A stretch of DNA of 64,000 bases from Sanguibacter suaedae. GTDB taxonomy: Bacteria; Actinomycetota; Actinomycetes; Actinomycetales; Cellulomonadaceae. Position 1 is the stretch's first letter. Every line of letters begins with the position of its first letter. The position numbers and the translations under genes are program-made. Shown here piece by piece: positions 24,441 through 33,462 of this stretch. The notes below the pieces were generated by a model that ran no database searches, was not told where the DNA came from, and worked only from the letters and a program-made list of their open reading frames with translations. The stretch lies in the NCBI RefSeq assembly GCF_016342785.1, contig NZ_JAEINH010000001.1:310001-374000 (forward strand), given 5' to 3'.

Positions 24441-24486
24441 CCGACCGGGGACGCGGCGGACGACGAGTCCGTGGAGCCCGACGAGT
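24408..24486 (+). repeat. 31-bp direct repeat at the end of the Xre-cupin gene
   Basis: The 31 bases at 24408-24438, covering the last codons of the Xre-cupin gene, recur exactly at 24456-24486, 48 bases on. The second copy lies after the stop codon. This is a recent tandem duplication of the gene's 3' end. Confidence 0.8.
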
Positions 24487-24515
24487 CGACGAGAACGAGG
24501 AGCGGGCGCCGTCGA

Positions 24516-25043
24516 CTACCCGCCGCCGGGCGGGGCAGACTCGGACTCGGACTCGGACTCGGACTCGTCGAGGATCACGGCGACGAGGCGCGCCAGCACC
24601 CCGTGCGGGTCGTGCAGCACCCGGAAGCCGTCCGTCACCACCCGCAGGGTGCCTGCGTCGACCGGCTCGACGGCCCAGACTCGGGAGATGAACCCGAGCT
24701 CGACCTCGAGGCCGGACGCGAGGCGCACCCGCCGCTCCGTGAGCACGCCCCATTGCTGGGTCCGCACGATCGGGGCGGCCTCGCCCAGGGCGGGCACCAC
24801 CCACCCGTCGCCCTCGACGAAGGCGGGCACGTCGTCGGTAAGGACCACGACGTCCACGTCGGAGTCCGCGCGGGCGGCGTCGCGCGCCCACGACCCGGCG
24901 AGGCCGACGGCGACCACGGACGGGACGGTCCGCGCCCACCGGACGACCGCGTCGCACACCCCCGCCACCTCGATGCGTTGGGCGGCGGTCGCGGGCCCTC
25001 CGGAGGTCTCAGCACCCATGGGCGCATCGTCCCACGAGACCAT
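24516..25043 (-). CDS. Nucleotidyltransferase-domain protein
   Basis: The 175-residue protein carries AVGLAGSWARDAARADSDVDVVV, the GSxxRxxxxSDxDxxV signature of polymerase-beta-like nucleotidyltransferases, with both metal-binding aspartates. The remainder (WGVLTERRVRLASGLEVELGF, a third acidic strand) completes the minimal fold. The C-terminal end is a Glu-Ser repeat coded by a hexamer tandem. Starts at 25043 or 25019 are possible. It may be a MNT-like enzyme without a HEPN partner nearby. Confidence 0.78.
   Translation of the reverse strand: MVSWDDAPMGAETSGGPATAAQRIEVAGVCDAVVRWARTVPSVVAVGLAGSWARDAARADSDVDVVVLTDDVPAFVEGDGWVVPALGEAAPIVRTQQWGVLTERRVRLASGLEVELGFISRVWAVEPVDAGTLRVVTDGFRVLHDPHGVLARLVAVILDESESESESESAPPGGG
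24538..24567. repeat. GACTCG hexamer tandem repeat
   Basis: Five exact copies of GACTCG run in tandem and code for an alternating Glu-Ser tail on the minus-strand nucleotidyltransferase. Copy number could vary by slippage without changing the frame. Confidence 0.85.
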
Positions 25044-25153
25044 CCGTCCTGGTCGTCCGCATACGTCCCACGGTGCGCCTTCACTGACCCACGTTTGACG
25101 AGCACCACCACGCCCTTGGGGTAATGATGGGGTTCTGATGGGGGGTGAGTGTC

Positions 25154-25669
25154 ATGACGGAGGCGCTGCACGTGGTGGTCGACGGTGAGCACGTCCGGAG
25201 GTCCTTCGGGATGCTCACGGGCTTCATCCTGGCCCCGGAGACCACCGACGGGCTGCTCGCGGAGTTCGCCGAGCTACCAGTCGAGGAACGCGTGTGCCTC
25301 CTGGCGTCCACGCGCACCATGTGGCACATCTTCGCCAAGGACGCCGCGACCCTCGGCGCCTACGGCGGGTCCACCGAGACCGCCGTCCAGGTGATCCGCA
25401 CCGAGACCGACACCCTCTACGCCAAGACGCTGCCGTCGGCCGTCACCATGGCCAACCGCCTCGACGACGCCCTCGCCCTGCGAGGCCTCACCCACATCGA
25501 CGCAGCCCTCGTCGACGACATCGGCGACCAGCCAGCCCACGCCCTCGGCGCCCTCGGCTACTTCCTGCGCGCCACGAGCATCGCCATCTTCGCGTGCGCC
25601 GTGCAACGCGGCTGCCCCGTCCCCGAGCTCCTCGCGGCCGTAGGCCACAAGCTCGCCCTCGCGGCCTGA
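25154..25669 (+). CDS. Hypothetical helical protein
   Basis: The 171-residue product starts MTEALHVVVDGEHVRRSFGM and is mostly helical (LLAEFAELPVEERVCLLAST, VTMANRLDDALALRGLTHID, LGYFLRATSIAIFACAVQRG). A GGGGGTGA stretch supports the ATG at 25154 over a GTG at 25145. I do not recognise a family. It ends about 90 bases before repeat element A and is convergent with the NERD gene. Confidence 0.6.
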   Translation: MTEALHVVVDGEHVRRSFGMLTGFILAPETTDGLLAEFAELPVEERVCLLASTRTMWHIFAKDAATLGAYGGSTETAVQVIRTETDTLYAKTLPSAVTMANRLDDALALRGLTHIDAALVDDIGDQPAHALGALGYFLRATSIAIFACAVQRGCPVPELLAAVGHKLALAA

Positions 25670-25760
25670 CCCGCGGGCCGCTGCCCCTCAGCCTCCCTTC
25701 TGAGCGCGGGCATTCCGCCCCAGCACGGCGCACACCCTTACCCCGGCCCCTCTCGAGGCC

Positions 25761-25830
25761 GACGGGGCGTGCTCTCGTGGACGGGACGGGCCCTTGAGCG
25801 CACGTTCGATCCACAAGCGCACGCCCGGTC
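25761..25830. repeat. 70-bp palindromic element, copy A
   Basis: This is a 70-base imperfect palindrome beginning GACGGGGCGTGCTCTCGTGG and ending in the complement of that arm, with a CTTGAG centre. It lies between the 3' ends of two convergent genes. It is the most diverged of five same-length copies in the window. Confidence 0.85.
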
Positions 25831-25876
25831 GGGCAGCTGAGGTCGGTCCACTCAAGGTGACCATGATGAGGAGCCG

Positions 25877-26812
25877 TCAGGGCGTCGGGTCGCCCGCCGG
25901 CGGGACCTCCGGCTGGGGCGCGGGGTCCGTCGGGACGACGGCCGGGGTCACCACCGCGGTGACGACGTCGACGAACAGCGTGACGAGGTTCGGCGCGGCG
26001 AGCACCACGACGCCGAGGAATGCGAGCTTCACCAGCGCGACCCGGACCCTGCGGCCATGACTGCGAGCGGGGCGTGCGGTCGAGCGCTTCTTCTCCCCGC
26101 TGCCCTGTCCTCGGGGTGACCGGCCCCCTCGCCGAGCAGACCGCGGCGGCCCCTCGAGGTCCTTGGTGCTGAGCACCACCGGGGAACGGTCGCCCGCGAG
26201 GTCAGCAGCGAGCGCCCGGGCGACGTCCGCGACGTCGTACGCGGTGAGACGCGGCGGCAGGCCCACGAGGTGCGCCGCGAGCGCCGAGCGCCCCACCACC
26301 GTCGTCCCGTCGACGACGACGGGCGCCACGTCCTGCGCGACGAGGCACAGCACGGCATGCGTCGACGAACGGTGCTCCGGTGCGAGGCGGGCGCTCACCG
26401 CATTCGCGGCGTCCCTGGCGGACGTCGTCTCCCTGGTCCGTGAGTACCCGTTCTGGCGGAGCGTGCCGTTCGTGACCCGGACGTCGCCGGTCCAGTTCTT
26501 GGCGTCGATGACGACGACCCCGCCGGGTCCGACGGCGATGTGGTCGATGTTCGCCTTGGGACGGCCGGGCCAGTGCACGTCGTGCAGGGCGACCCAGCCG
26601 TACCGTTCGAGGTGACCGAGGACCTGCGCGACGAGCCGCTCACCCTCGGCGCCCTGCGAGTAGGAACGCTGGCGCCGGACTGCTCGGCGGAGCTGCTCCT
26701 CGACCACGTCGTCGGCCGCGGCGCCCATGGCCTGGTCCTCGCGCAGTCGCGCAGCACGACGTGCCGCCCTCGACGCGAGCTCCTCGGCGCCGAGGCCGGG
26801 GAGGTTCGTCAT
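25877..26812 (-). CDS. NERD domain membrane protein
   Basis: The 311-residue protein begins with a helical charged part, then the NERD nuclease-related domain: GAEGERLVAQVLGHLERYGW, PKANIDHIAVGPGGVVVIDA and KNWTGDVRV, which hold the Glu, Asp and Lys of the restriction-like fold. A basic linker, one membrane helix (VALVKLAFLGVVVLAAPNLV) and a Pro-rich tail follow. The DNA target and role are unknown. Elements A and B flank the gene. Confidence 0.82.
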   Translation of the reverse strand: MTNLPGLGAEELASRAARRAARLREDQAMGAAADDVVEEQLRRAVRRQRSYSQGAEGERLVAQVLGHLERYGWVALHDVHWPGRPKANIDHIAVGPGGVVVIDAKNWTGDVRVTNGTLRQNGYSRTRETTSARDAANAVSARLAPEHRSSTHAVLCLVAQDVAPVVVDGTTVVGRSALAAHLVGLPPRLTAYDVADVARALAADLAGDRSPVVLSTKDLEGPPRSARRGGRSPRGQGSGEKKRSTARPARSHGRRVRVALVKLAFLGVVVLAAPNLVTLFVDVVTAVVTPAVVPTDPAPQPEVPPAGDPTP

Positions 26813-26961
26813 GAGGGTGCGGGCGTGGGTACGACGGTGCTCATGGTGTTCCCCCTGCGACGACGATGTGACGTGACACCGGTCGCATCGGCAGGCCGGA
26901 GTGTCGACTTGAACGGATAAGCACCGCGATGTGTCGATGCGTCCCGCTCGTTCGCCACCCC

Positions 26962-27031
26962 GACGGGGCGTGCGTTCGTGGACGGGGCGTGCGCTTGAGT
27001 GCCCGCCCCGTCCACAAGAGCACGCCCCGTC
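26962..27031. repeat. 70-bp palindromic element, copy B
   Basis: Starts GACGGGGCGTGCGTTCGTGG and ends with the matching complement, with an inner GGACGGGGCG/CGCCCCGTCC stem as well. It is nearly self-complementary over its whole length. It sits between the NERD start and the xylanase stop. Confidence 0.9.
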
Positions 27032-27105
27032 GGGCCGGCGGGCGCGCCCGGGTGGCGACCCCGCAGGTCGGGCCGGCGCAGCCCGGCACCCGGGGAGGTC
27101 TGCGG

Positions 27106-28371
27106 TCAGTGCGGGAGGCGGACCATCGGGGTGCTCGTCGGCTCGAGGCGGAACGGCACGTCCTGCCCGCGGAGGGTCGCGACGTAGTCGCCGAACCATC
27201 CGTCGACCTCCACGCGCCCCTCGGCGTCGGTGCACGAGGCCCGCGGACCGCTCCACCACTCCCCGCGCACGAGGTCGCGCAGCGCGTCGTACGCCGGTTT
27301 CGGGGTGCCGTCGGCGCGCACCAGACCGCCGGGCGCTCCGAGCCACATGCCGTCGTCGGTGAGCCCCCAGTACGTGATCGACTCCACCGACGGGTGCGAG
27401 GCGAGGGTGCGGTAATGGCGCACCACCTCGTCGGCCTGTCGCGCCTCACCCTCCGGGGTCGACGGCCAGCTCGTGGGCTGGAAGTCGTTGAGGTCGTCGA
27501 TCTCCGGCGGCATGAGGTCGCCGGAGAGGAGCGTCGTCTCGGTCATGTGCAGCGGCAGCCCGTACCGGGAGAAGCGGTCGAGGACCTCGAGCGTCCTCTC
27601 CTCACCCCAGTACCCCTGGTGCATGTGGCTCTGCAGGCCGATGGCGTCGATCTGGACCCCGGCCTCGAGGACGCCCTCGATGAGGCACTCGTACGCCGTG
27701 GACATGTCGAAGTCGTTGAGCAGCAACGTCGCGCGCGGGTTCGCCGCGCGCGCCTCGTCGAAGGCGAGCCGGATCATCGCGATGCGCCCGACGCTCCTGG
27801 CGAGGCGCGTGATGCCGTTGTCCCCGTTGACGAACACCGGCATGATCACCACCTCGTTGATGGCGTCCCACGTGTCCACCAGACCTGCGAAGTCCGCGAC
27901 GTCCCGACGGATGCGCTCACGCTGGACTCGTTCCACCTCGTCGAGGGGCAGGTCGAGGAGCCAGTCCGGCTGCACCGTGTGCCATACGAGCGGATGACCC
28001 TTGACCCGGACCCCGCGGTCGGCGAACCACCTGGCCGTGCGGAGCAGCCGCTCCGTGTCAGGCCTGCCCCGCTGAGGTTCGAACGCACCCCAGTAGAAGG
28101 GCAGCGTGGCCGTGTCGAACACTCCCAGCCACAGGTCGGCGAGCTCCTCGAGCCCCGCAGCCGCACCCCCGAACGCAGAGCCACCGCCCGCCTCGTCGTT
28201 GGCGAGCGCCACCATGTCGAACCCGATGTTGCCGAAGGCGAACGCGTGGCGCGTCTGCGCGACGGTCACCTCGGTGTCGGGAAGCGGCGATCCGTCAGTA
28301 CCGAGGACGGTCAGCGGGACCCGGCGTCGACGGTGGCTCAGCGACGGGTCAGGGGTCGGGCTGGTGTGCAT
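27106..28371 (-). CDS. GH10 family endo-xylanase-like enzyme
   Basis: The 421-residue protein has the GH10 barrel motifs: KGHPLVWH (124-131), DTWDAINE with the acid/base Glu173, LLLNDFDM, GLQSHMHQG and LHMTETT with the nucleophile Glu278, then SITYWGLTDDGMW. An extra N-terminal strand region (VPLTVLGTDGSPLPDTEVTV) precedes the barrel. No signal peptide or carbohydrate-binding module is present, so it probably acts inside the cell on imported xylo-oligosaccharides. A LacI-type palindrome lies upstream. Confidence 0.88.
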   Translation of the reverse strand: MHTSPTPDPSLSHRRRRVPLTVLGTDGSPLPDTEVTVAQTRHAFAFGNIGFDMVALANDEAGGGSAFGGAAAGLEELADLWLGVFDTATLPFYWGAFEPQRGRPDTERLLRTARWFADRGVRVKGHPLVWHTVQPDWLLDLPLDEVERVQRERIRRDVADFAGLVDTWDAINEVVIMPVFVNGDNGITRLARSVGRIAMIRLAFDEARAANPRATLLLNDFDMSTAYECLIEGVLEAGVQIDAIGLQSHMHQGYWGEERTLEVLDRFSRYGLPLHMTETTLLSGDLMPPEIDDLNDFQPTSWPSTPEGEARQADEVVRHYRTLASHPSVESITYWGLTDDGMWLGAPGGLVRADGTPKPAYDALRDLVRGEWWSGPRASCTDAEGRVEVDGWFGDYVATLRGQDVPFRLEPTSTPMVRLPH

Positions 28372-28433
28372 CGCGTCCTCCTCGACGGGACCCGTCAGCA
28401 CTGACGGGCGACGACCGGGCCACGCCCCGGCAC

Positions 28434-28448
28434 ATCGTCGATAACGAT
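28434..28448 (-). promoter_or_regulatory. LacI-type operator upstream of the GH10 gene
   Basis: ATCGTCGATAACGAT forms ATCGT/ACGAT arms with a CGATA centre, 62 bases upstream of the GH10 start. It resembles LacI-family operators of actinobacterial glycoside hydrolase genes. The nearby LacI protein is a candidate but its own site looks different. Confidence 0.45.
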
Positions 28449-28502
28449 ACACACGAGGCGAGCACGGGCCCCGGACCTCAGCCTCGGAGCAGCCAGCCAT
28501 GT

Positions 28503-28572
28503 CACGGGGCGTGCTCTTGTGGACAGGGAGTGCGCTCGAGGCGCCGCATCGTCCACAAGGGCACGCCCCGTC
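28503..28572. repeat. 70-bp palindromic element, copy C
   Basis: Starts CACGGGGCGTGCTCTTGTGG and ends GTCCACAAGGGCACGCCCCG plus TC. It lies in the divergent region between the GH10 gene and the alpha/beta hydrolase gene, which is otherwise free of genes from 28372 to 28785. Confidence 0.9.
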
Positions 28573-28785
28573 GGGCTACAGAGGTGGGGCTGCAGGTGAG
28601 GAACCACAGGGGGCTGTTGGGGCGACAACACCCCGCACCCGCGAGTATCTCCGCGCGCCCCCGTGACCAGGGATGTTGTGACGCATCTCGCACCCACGCC
28701 GCGCGGGGCGCGCTCGCGGTTGCACCCACGCCCCGTGTGGCATCGACTGGGAGGAGACCACGCACCCGGCACCGAAGGAGCGACG

Positions 28786-29613
28786 ATGGATCGGCTCACC
28801 CAGTTCTCCCGCGACGGCGCGGTGTTCGACGTCGACGACGCGGGTCCTCTCGACGGCCCCGTCGTCGTCCTCCTCCACGGCTTCCCGGCGAACAGGTCGA
28901 GCTGGAGGGGCGTGACGCCTGCGCTCAACGACGCGGGGTTCCGGACCCTCGCCCCGGACCAGCGCGGGTACTCGCCAGGCGCACGCTCGCGCGGCCGTGC
29001 CGCGTACCGGTCGGCGGAGCTGGTGCGGGACGTGCTGGCGCTCGTCGACGCGTCAGGCGCCGAGAAGGTGCACGTGGTGGGCCACGACTGGGGCGGGTTC
29101 GTCGCGTGGCAGCTCGCGACGGTCGCCCCGCAACGCCTCGAACGGCTCACCGTGGTGTCCACCCCGCACCCGAAGGCCCTGCAGCGGTCGCTCCTGACGT
29201 CCGCGCAGCTGCTGCGGTCCGCGTACATCGGGTTCTTCCAGCTGCCCGAGGTCCCGGAGCGCGTCCTGCCGGAGCGCATGGTCGACACCCTCGTGGCGAG
29301 CGGCCTGCCGCGCGACGTGGCCCGCGACTACGCACGCTTCATGGACGAGCCCGGCGCCCTCACCGGTGGCCTCAACTGGTACCGGGGCGCGTGGCTGCCG
29401 GGAGGGTCCCGCATGGACGGTGGTGACCGCCGCGTCCGGGTCCCCACCACGTACGTGTGGGGCTCCGGGGACACGGCCCTGGGGCGACGAGCCGCCGAGC
29501 TCACGGCCGACCACGTGTCGGCCCCGTACCGGTTCGTCGAGCTCGACGAGAACCACTGGATCCCCGAGGTCGCCCCGGACGCGCTCGCCCGGGAGATCCT
29601 CGCCGACGTGTGA
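28786..29613 (+). CDS. Epoxide hydrolase-like alpha/beta hydrolase
   Basis: The 275-residue protein has VVVLLHGFPANRSSWRGVTP (oxyanion HG), LAPDQRGYSPG, VHVVGHDWGGFVAWQLA with Asp as nucleophile, a cap domain, VPTTYVWGSGDTALGR (acid) and ELDENHWIPEVAP (His). A nucleophilic Asp in GHDWGG points to epoxide hydrolases or dehalogenases rather than esterases. AAGGAG precedes the ATG. Confidence 0.87.
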   Translation: MDRLTQFSRDGAVFDVDDAGPLDGPVVVLLHGFPANRSSWRGVTPALNDAGFRTLAPDQRGYSPGARSRGRAAYRSAELVRDVLALVDASGAEKVHVVGHDWGGFVAWQLATVAPQRLERLTVVSTPHPKALQRSLLTSAQLLRSAYIGFFQLPEVPERVLPERMVDTLVASGLPRDVARDYARFMDEPGALTGGLNWYRGAWLPGGSRMDGGDRRVRVPTTYVWGSGDTALGRRAAELTADHVSAPYRFVELDENHWIPEVAPDALAREILADV

Positions 29614-29670
29614 CCTGCGCGCTCGCGGGCTTCACGACGACGGCGACCCTGCCACCGGCCGCTGGACCGG

Positions 29671-30237
29671 TCAGCGCCCGCGGGCCGCTCTCGCCCTGCC
29701 CTTGATCGCGACGATCACGTCGGTCTTCGCGTCGGCGTAGGCGTTCATGTCCTCCCAGCGGCGGGTGAGCAGGGCCCGCTTGGTGCGCTCGTAGAGGTCG
29801 CGGTCGTCCACGTCGGTGCGCAGGTGGTCGCGCAGGAGGAGGTAGTCGTCGACGGCGGTGGCGCCGCGCTCGTAGACGTGGACGTGGACGTCGCGGGCGG
29901 GTGTGCGCACCATGCGGTGCCCGGGCTCGCGGACGCGGAGCTCGTACCCGGCAGCCAGGAGCGCGTCGAGGTAGTCCTCCTCGGCGGTGATGTCGTCGAC
30001 CACGACGACGATGTCGATGATCGGCTTCGCGGCCAGGCCGGGGACCGACGTGGACCCGATGTGCTCGACGTCCACGTCGTGCCCGGCGAGGGCGTCGAGG
30101 ATCCGTCGACGGTGCGTCTCGTATTCGGCTGCCCACCGGTCGTCGGGGTCGTGCAGCCGGAGCTCGCGCGCCTCGACGCCCCCCACGAGATCAAGGGTCG
30201 TCACGTCGGGGCGGCGCGGCTCGCGGTGCTTCTCCAT
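29671..30237 (-). CDS. GrpB family nucleotidyltransferase-like protein
   Basis: The 188-residue protein has VEHIGSTSVPGLAAKPIIDI, the GSTxVPGLxxKPxxDx signature of GrpB (UPF0157), an adenylyltransferase-like fold, and YEXXKRAL near the end. In some bacteria the domain is fused to coenzyme A kinase; here it stands alone. Its substrate is unknown. Confidence 0.86.
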   Translation of the reverse strand: MEKHREPRRPDVTTLDLVGGVEARELRLHDPDDRWAAEYETHRRRILDALAGHDVDVEHIGSTSVPGLAAKPIIDIVVVVDDITAEEDYLDALLAAGYELRVREPGHRMVRTPARDVHVHVYERGATAVDDYLLLRDHLRTDVDDRDLYERTKRALLTRRWEDMNAYADAKTDVIVAIKGRARAARGR

Positions 30238-30287
30238 ACGCAGATCCTCGCAGCCGCTCCACGCCGCGCGGCGCCGTGCAGGTCACC

Positions 30288-30689
30288 TCAACCGATGGCG
30301 TACCCGGTCGAGCCCATGACCGCGCGGTAGCCGACGATTCCCACGACTGCGAGGACGACCACACCGGCTCCCAGGAGCCAGCGGGCGAGCCGTCCGAGGG
30401 TCAGAGCCACCGCCACCACGAGCGCCCAGACCGCCACCATCGCGGCCGTCCACGTGACCCCGGAGCGCTGACGGGCGCCGGGCGTGCACCAGTCGGGTCC
30501 CGGGTAGACGGCCGGGCAGACCATGGCGCGAGGAACGGCGTCCGCCCAGATCGCCGCGACGGCGGCTCCCGCGATCAAGGTGGCAAGCACCACGGTGATC
30601 CACGAGAGGGCTCGCCTCTGCGAGGCCACGCCGTCCGAGTCCACGTCATCCGAGGACACACCGTTCGAGGGCTCGTCGTCCGGCGTCAC
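30288..30689 (-). CDS. Small membrane protein of unknown function
   Basis: The GTG at 30689 gives 133 residues with an acidic N-terminus (VTPDDEPSNGVSSDDVDSDG) and three hydrophobic helices (SWITVVLATLIAGAAVAAIW, AAMVAVWALVVAVALTL, LGAGVVVLAVVGIVGY). CPAVYPGPDWCTPG gives two cysteines on the outer loop that could form a disulfide. No family was recognised. Confidence 0.6.
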   Translation of the reverse strand: MTPDDEPSNGVSSDDVDSDGVASQRRALSWITVVLATLIAGAAVAAIWADAVPRAMVCPAVYPGPDWCTPGARQRSGVTWTAAMVAVWALVVAVALTLGRLARWLLGAGVVVLAVVGIVGYRAVMGSTGYAIG

Positions 30690-30736
30690 GGTCGCGGCCT
30701 CACACCGATGGCGTGCCCGTCTGGCATGTCTCGACC

Positions 30737-31819
30737 CTACGCTCTGCGGCTCTTCGCGGTCGGTGGGGTGGCGGCGGGCGCAGGGCCCGTGGACTCGCGC
30801 CACAGGACGGTGGTGAGGGGGCGGTCGTCGACCGCGGGGGGCGCACCCCCGAGCATCGCCACGAGGTGCGCCACGGCGCCGCGGCCGAGGGCCTCATGGT
30901 CGACGTCGACCGTCGTCAGGGACGGCATCATCACCGCCCCGAGGGCGTTGTTGTCCCACCCCGTGACGCTCACGTCGTCCGGCACGCTCCACCCGCGTTC
31001 GGCCGCACCGCGGACGGCGCCGGCGGCGACCTTGTCGTTGGCGCCCACGATCGCGGTCACCCCACAGTCGCCCGGGAGGTCCCCCACGGCCCTACGGGCG
31101 GCATCGGCGGACCAGCCGCAGTCGACGACGCCCCACGACTCGAGGCCCAGGCGCTCCACGGTCTCGAGGTACACCTCGCGCCGCCGTCGCGCGGAGGTGT
31201 GCGCGTAGTCACCCCCGAGGTGGAGGAACCTCCGGTGCCCCAGGTCGGCGAGGGCCTCGACGATCTCGGCGAGGCGCTCCGCGTCGGCGAGGCGCCCGAT
31301 GCCGCGCATCGCCTCGTCGTACTCCGGCGACACCACGACGGGGGTGCGGAACGACCCGAGCCGGTCGTCGTCCACCGGCACCGGTGTCAGGGACACGATG
31401 CCCTCGAAGAGCCCGGAGTCGGCGAGCTCGAGCACGCGGCCCGCGCGTCCGTCGACGGGGCCGCCGAGGGTGACGACCTCGACGACGAACCCGGCCTCCC
31501 GGGCGGCGTCCGACGCACCGGTGAGCATCTCCAGGGAGCTCACCGCGGTGCCGGCGGGCAGGAGCAGCGCGAGGCGCCCCGTCCGGCGGTCCCGCATGGC
31601 GCGGGCCACGAGGTTGGGCCGGTAGTCGAGCTCGACGACTGCCGCGCTGATGCGGTCCTGGAGCGCGGGGGCGACCGTCTGGTCGGCGCGCAGGAACCGC
31701 GACACGGTCTGGTGGGACACGCCCGCGAGGCGTGCCACCTCGCGGATGGTGGGGCGCCGGGGAACCGCAGGGACGGGACTCGCAGGAGCGTCGTCCGCGC
31801 CGGGGGTCTCACCGGTCAT
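30737..31819 (-). CDS. LacI family transcriptional regulator
   Basis: The 360-residue protein has the LacI headpiece PTIREVARLAGVSHQTVSRF with the hinge YRPNLVARAMRDRRTG, then a periplasmic-binding-like ligand domain (GRLALLLPAG, VVSPEYDE, VTAIVGANDKVAAGAV, SVTGWDNNALGAVMMPSLTT). It is divergent from the Gfo/Idh gene; an operator overlaps that promoter. The inducer is likely a sugar. Confidence 0.88.
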   Translation of the reverse strand: MTGETPGADDAPASPVPAVPRRPTIREVARLAGVSHQTVSRFLRADQTVAPALQDRISAAVVELDYRPNLVARAMRDRRTGRLALLLPAGTAVSSLEMLTGASDAAREAGFVVEVVTLGGPVDGRAGRVLELADSGLFEGIVSLTPVPVDDDRLGSFRTPVVVSPEYDEAMRGIGRLADAERLAEIVEALADLGHRRFLHLGGDYAHTSARRRREVYLETVERLGLESWGVVDCGWSADAARRAVGDLPGDCGVTAIVGANDKVAAGAVRGAAERGWSVPDDVSVTGWDNNALGAVMMPSLTTVDVDHEALGRGAVAHLVAMLGGAPPAVDDRPLTTVLWRESTGPAPAATPPTAKSRRA

Positions 31820-31872
31820 GGCACACCTCCCGGGCCGACGTGCGGTGGTCGGCGGACGCCGACCGGCCGATC

Positions 31873-31931
31873 TTGACACACCGCGAGGGGCTTCGCTAGC
31901 GTCGGGATCGCGCCAGAGTGAACGGTCACTC
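31873..31931 (+). promoter_or_regulatory. Promoter and LacI-type operator of the Gfo/Idh gene
   Basis: TTGACA (31873-31878), an 18-base spacer and TAGCGT (31897-31902) form a good promoter. GAGTGA-ACGG-TCACTC (31916-31931) lies just past the likely start point, a position suited to repression by the divergently encoded LacI protein. Confidence 0.65.
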
Positions 31932-31971
31932 ATCTCGAGGACGACCGCGCCCGGCCGTGAGAGGACCCGCA

Positions 31972-33462
31972 ATGACGCATCCCGCCACCCCGACGCCCGG
32001 CCCGAGGACGACCAGCCCCGTCGACCAGAACCCCACCGCTCCCGCCCCGGCGTCGAGCACGAGCGCCCGCGCGGGCGAGGGCGTCGTCCCGGAGTTCGCG
32101 CCCGTCCCCGCGGGCAGGGCCCGGCGGCGCTACGCCGTCGCGGGCACCGGCCACCGGGCGGGCATGTACGTCGGGGCACTCACCGGCGACCACGCGGACG
32201 TCGGTGAGATCGTCGCGTGGCTCGACCCCAACCCGGGACGCATCGACTACTACGACGCCCAGGTGGGCACCGCCCTGGGCCTCGCCGGGCCCGCGGGCCT
32301 CCCCCGGTACACGCCCGACGGCCTCGAGGCGATGATCAGCGAGCAGGCGGTGGACGTCGTGGTCGTCACGAGCCTCGACCGCACGCACGCCGACCTCGTG
32401 GACCGGGCGCTGCGGGCGGGCGCCGACGTGGTCGTCGAGAAGCCGCTCACCACCGACGCCGACGGGTGCCGCCGCATCACGGGCGCCGTCGCCGACACCG
32501 GCCGCGACGTCGTCATGACGTTCAACTACCGGTACGCGCCCAGGAACTCGACGCTCCGCGAGGTCATCGCGTCGGGCCGCATCGGGACGGTGACGAGCGT
32601 CCACTTCGAGTGGGCCCTCGACACCGTGCACGGCGCCGACTACTTCCGCCGTTGGCACCGCGACAAGGCGAGCTCGGGCGGGCTCCTCGTCCACAAGTCG
32701 AGCCACCACTTCGACCTCGTGAACTGGTGGCTGGGCGACGAGCCGGTGCGCGTCTTCGCGTCGGGCGCCCTGCGCTTCTACGGCGACACCAATGCGGCGG
32801 AACGCGGCCTCGGGGAGCGCCCCGCCCGCGGCACGGGCGTGCAGGGCGACCCGTTCGCGCTCGACCTGCGCACCGACCCCCGGCTCGAGGCCCTGTACCT
32901 CGACGCCGAGCACCACGACGGGTACCTGCGCGACCAGGACGTGTTCGGTCCGGGGATCACCATCGAGGACACCATGTCGGTGCTCGTCGACTACCGCTCG
33001 GGCGCCACGCTCACGTACTCGCTCAACGCCCACAGCCCGTGGGAGGGGTACCGGGTGACGGTGAACGGGACGGCCGGGCGCGCCGAGCTCGAGGTCGTGG
33101 AGCGCGGGTTCGTCGAGGTGGACGACGACGGCAACGTGGTCCTCGACCCGTCGGCCACCCCGGGCGGCTCGCCGGTGGATCACCTGCGCCCGGAGGGCGA
33201 GCGTCTGGTGGTCCAGGAGCACTGGCACCGCGCCGAGGAGGTTCCGGTGCCCGACGGCATCGGCGGCCACGGCGGCGGCGACGCGATCCTCCTCATGGAC
33301 GTCTTCCGCCGTGACCTGCGCGTGGGCGACGACCCGCTGGGGCGCGCCGCGGGCTACATGGACGGGGTGCGTGCGGTGTCGGTGGGCATCGCGGCGAACG
33401 AGTCGATGCGCACCGGCCCGGCCGGGCGCATCGACGACCTGGGGCTCACCGGCCGGTCGTGA
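31972..33462 (+). CDS. Gfo/Idh/MocA family oxidoreductase
   Basis: The 496-residue protein has an N-terminal extension, RRRYAVAGTGHRAGMYVGAL as a modified dinucleotide fold, VDVVVVTSLDRTHADLVDRA, the catalytic-region DVVVEKPLTTDADGCRRI with the EKP lysine, and HKSSHHFDLVNWWLGDEPVR with the HxxxD pair. It probably oxidises or inverts a sugar or inositol derivative with NAD(P). Length is somewhat above the family average because of inserts after FYGDTNA. It overlaps the convergent DUF3533 gene by 17 bases. Confidence 0.86.
   Translation: MTHPATPTPGPRTTSPVDQNPTAPAPASSTSARAGEGVVPEFAPVPAGRARRRYAVAGTGHRAGMYVGALTGDHADVGEIVAWLDPNPGRIDYYDAQVGTALGLAGPAGLPRYTPDGLEAMISEQAVDVVVVTSLDRTHADLVDRALRAGADVVVEKPLTTDADGCRRITGAVADTGRDVVMTFNYRYAPRNSTLREVIASGRIGTVTSVHFEWALDTVHGADYFRRWHRDKASSGGLLVHKSSHHFDLVNWWLGDEPVRVFASGALRFYGDTNAAERGLGERPARGTGVQGDPFALDLRTDPRLEALYLDAEHHDGYLRDQDVFGPGITIEDTMSVLVDYRSGATLTYSLNAHSPWEGYRVTVNGTAGRAELEVVERGFVEVDDDGNVVLDPSATPGGSPVDHLRPEGERLVVQEHWHRAEEVPVPDGIGGHGGGDAILLMDVFRRDLRVGDDPLGRAAGYMDGVRAVSVGIAANESMRTGPAGRIDDLGLTGRS

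Noticed and set aside
24538-24567. Short tandem repeats considered as a CRISPR-like array
   Set aside because: The units are six bases with no spacers and lie in a coding frame. No cas genes are present anywhere in the window.
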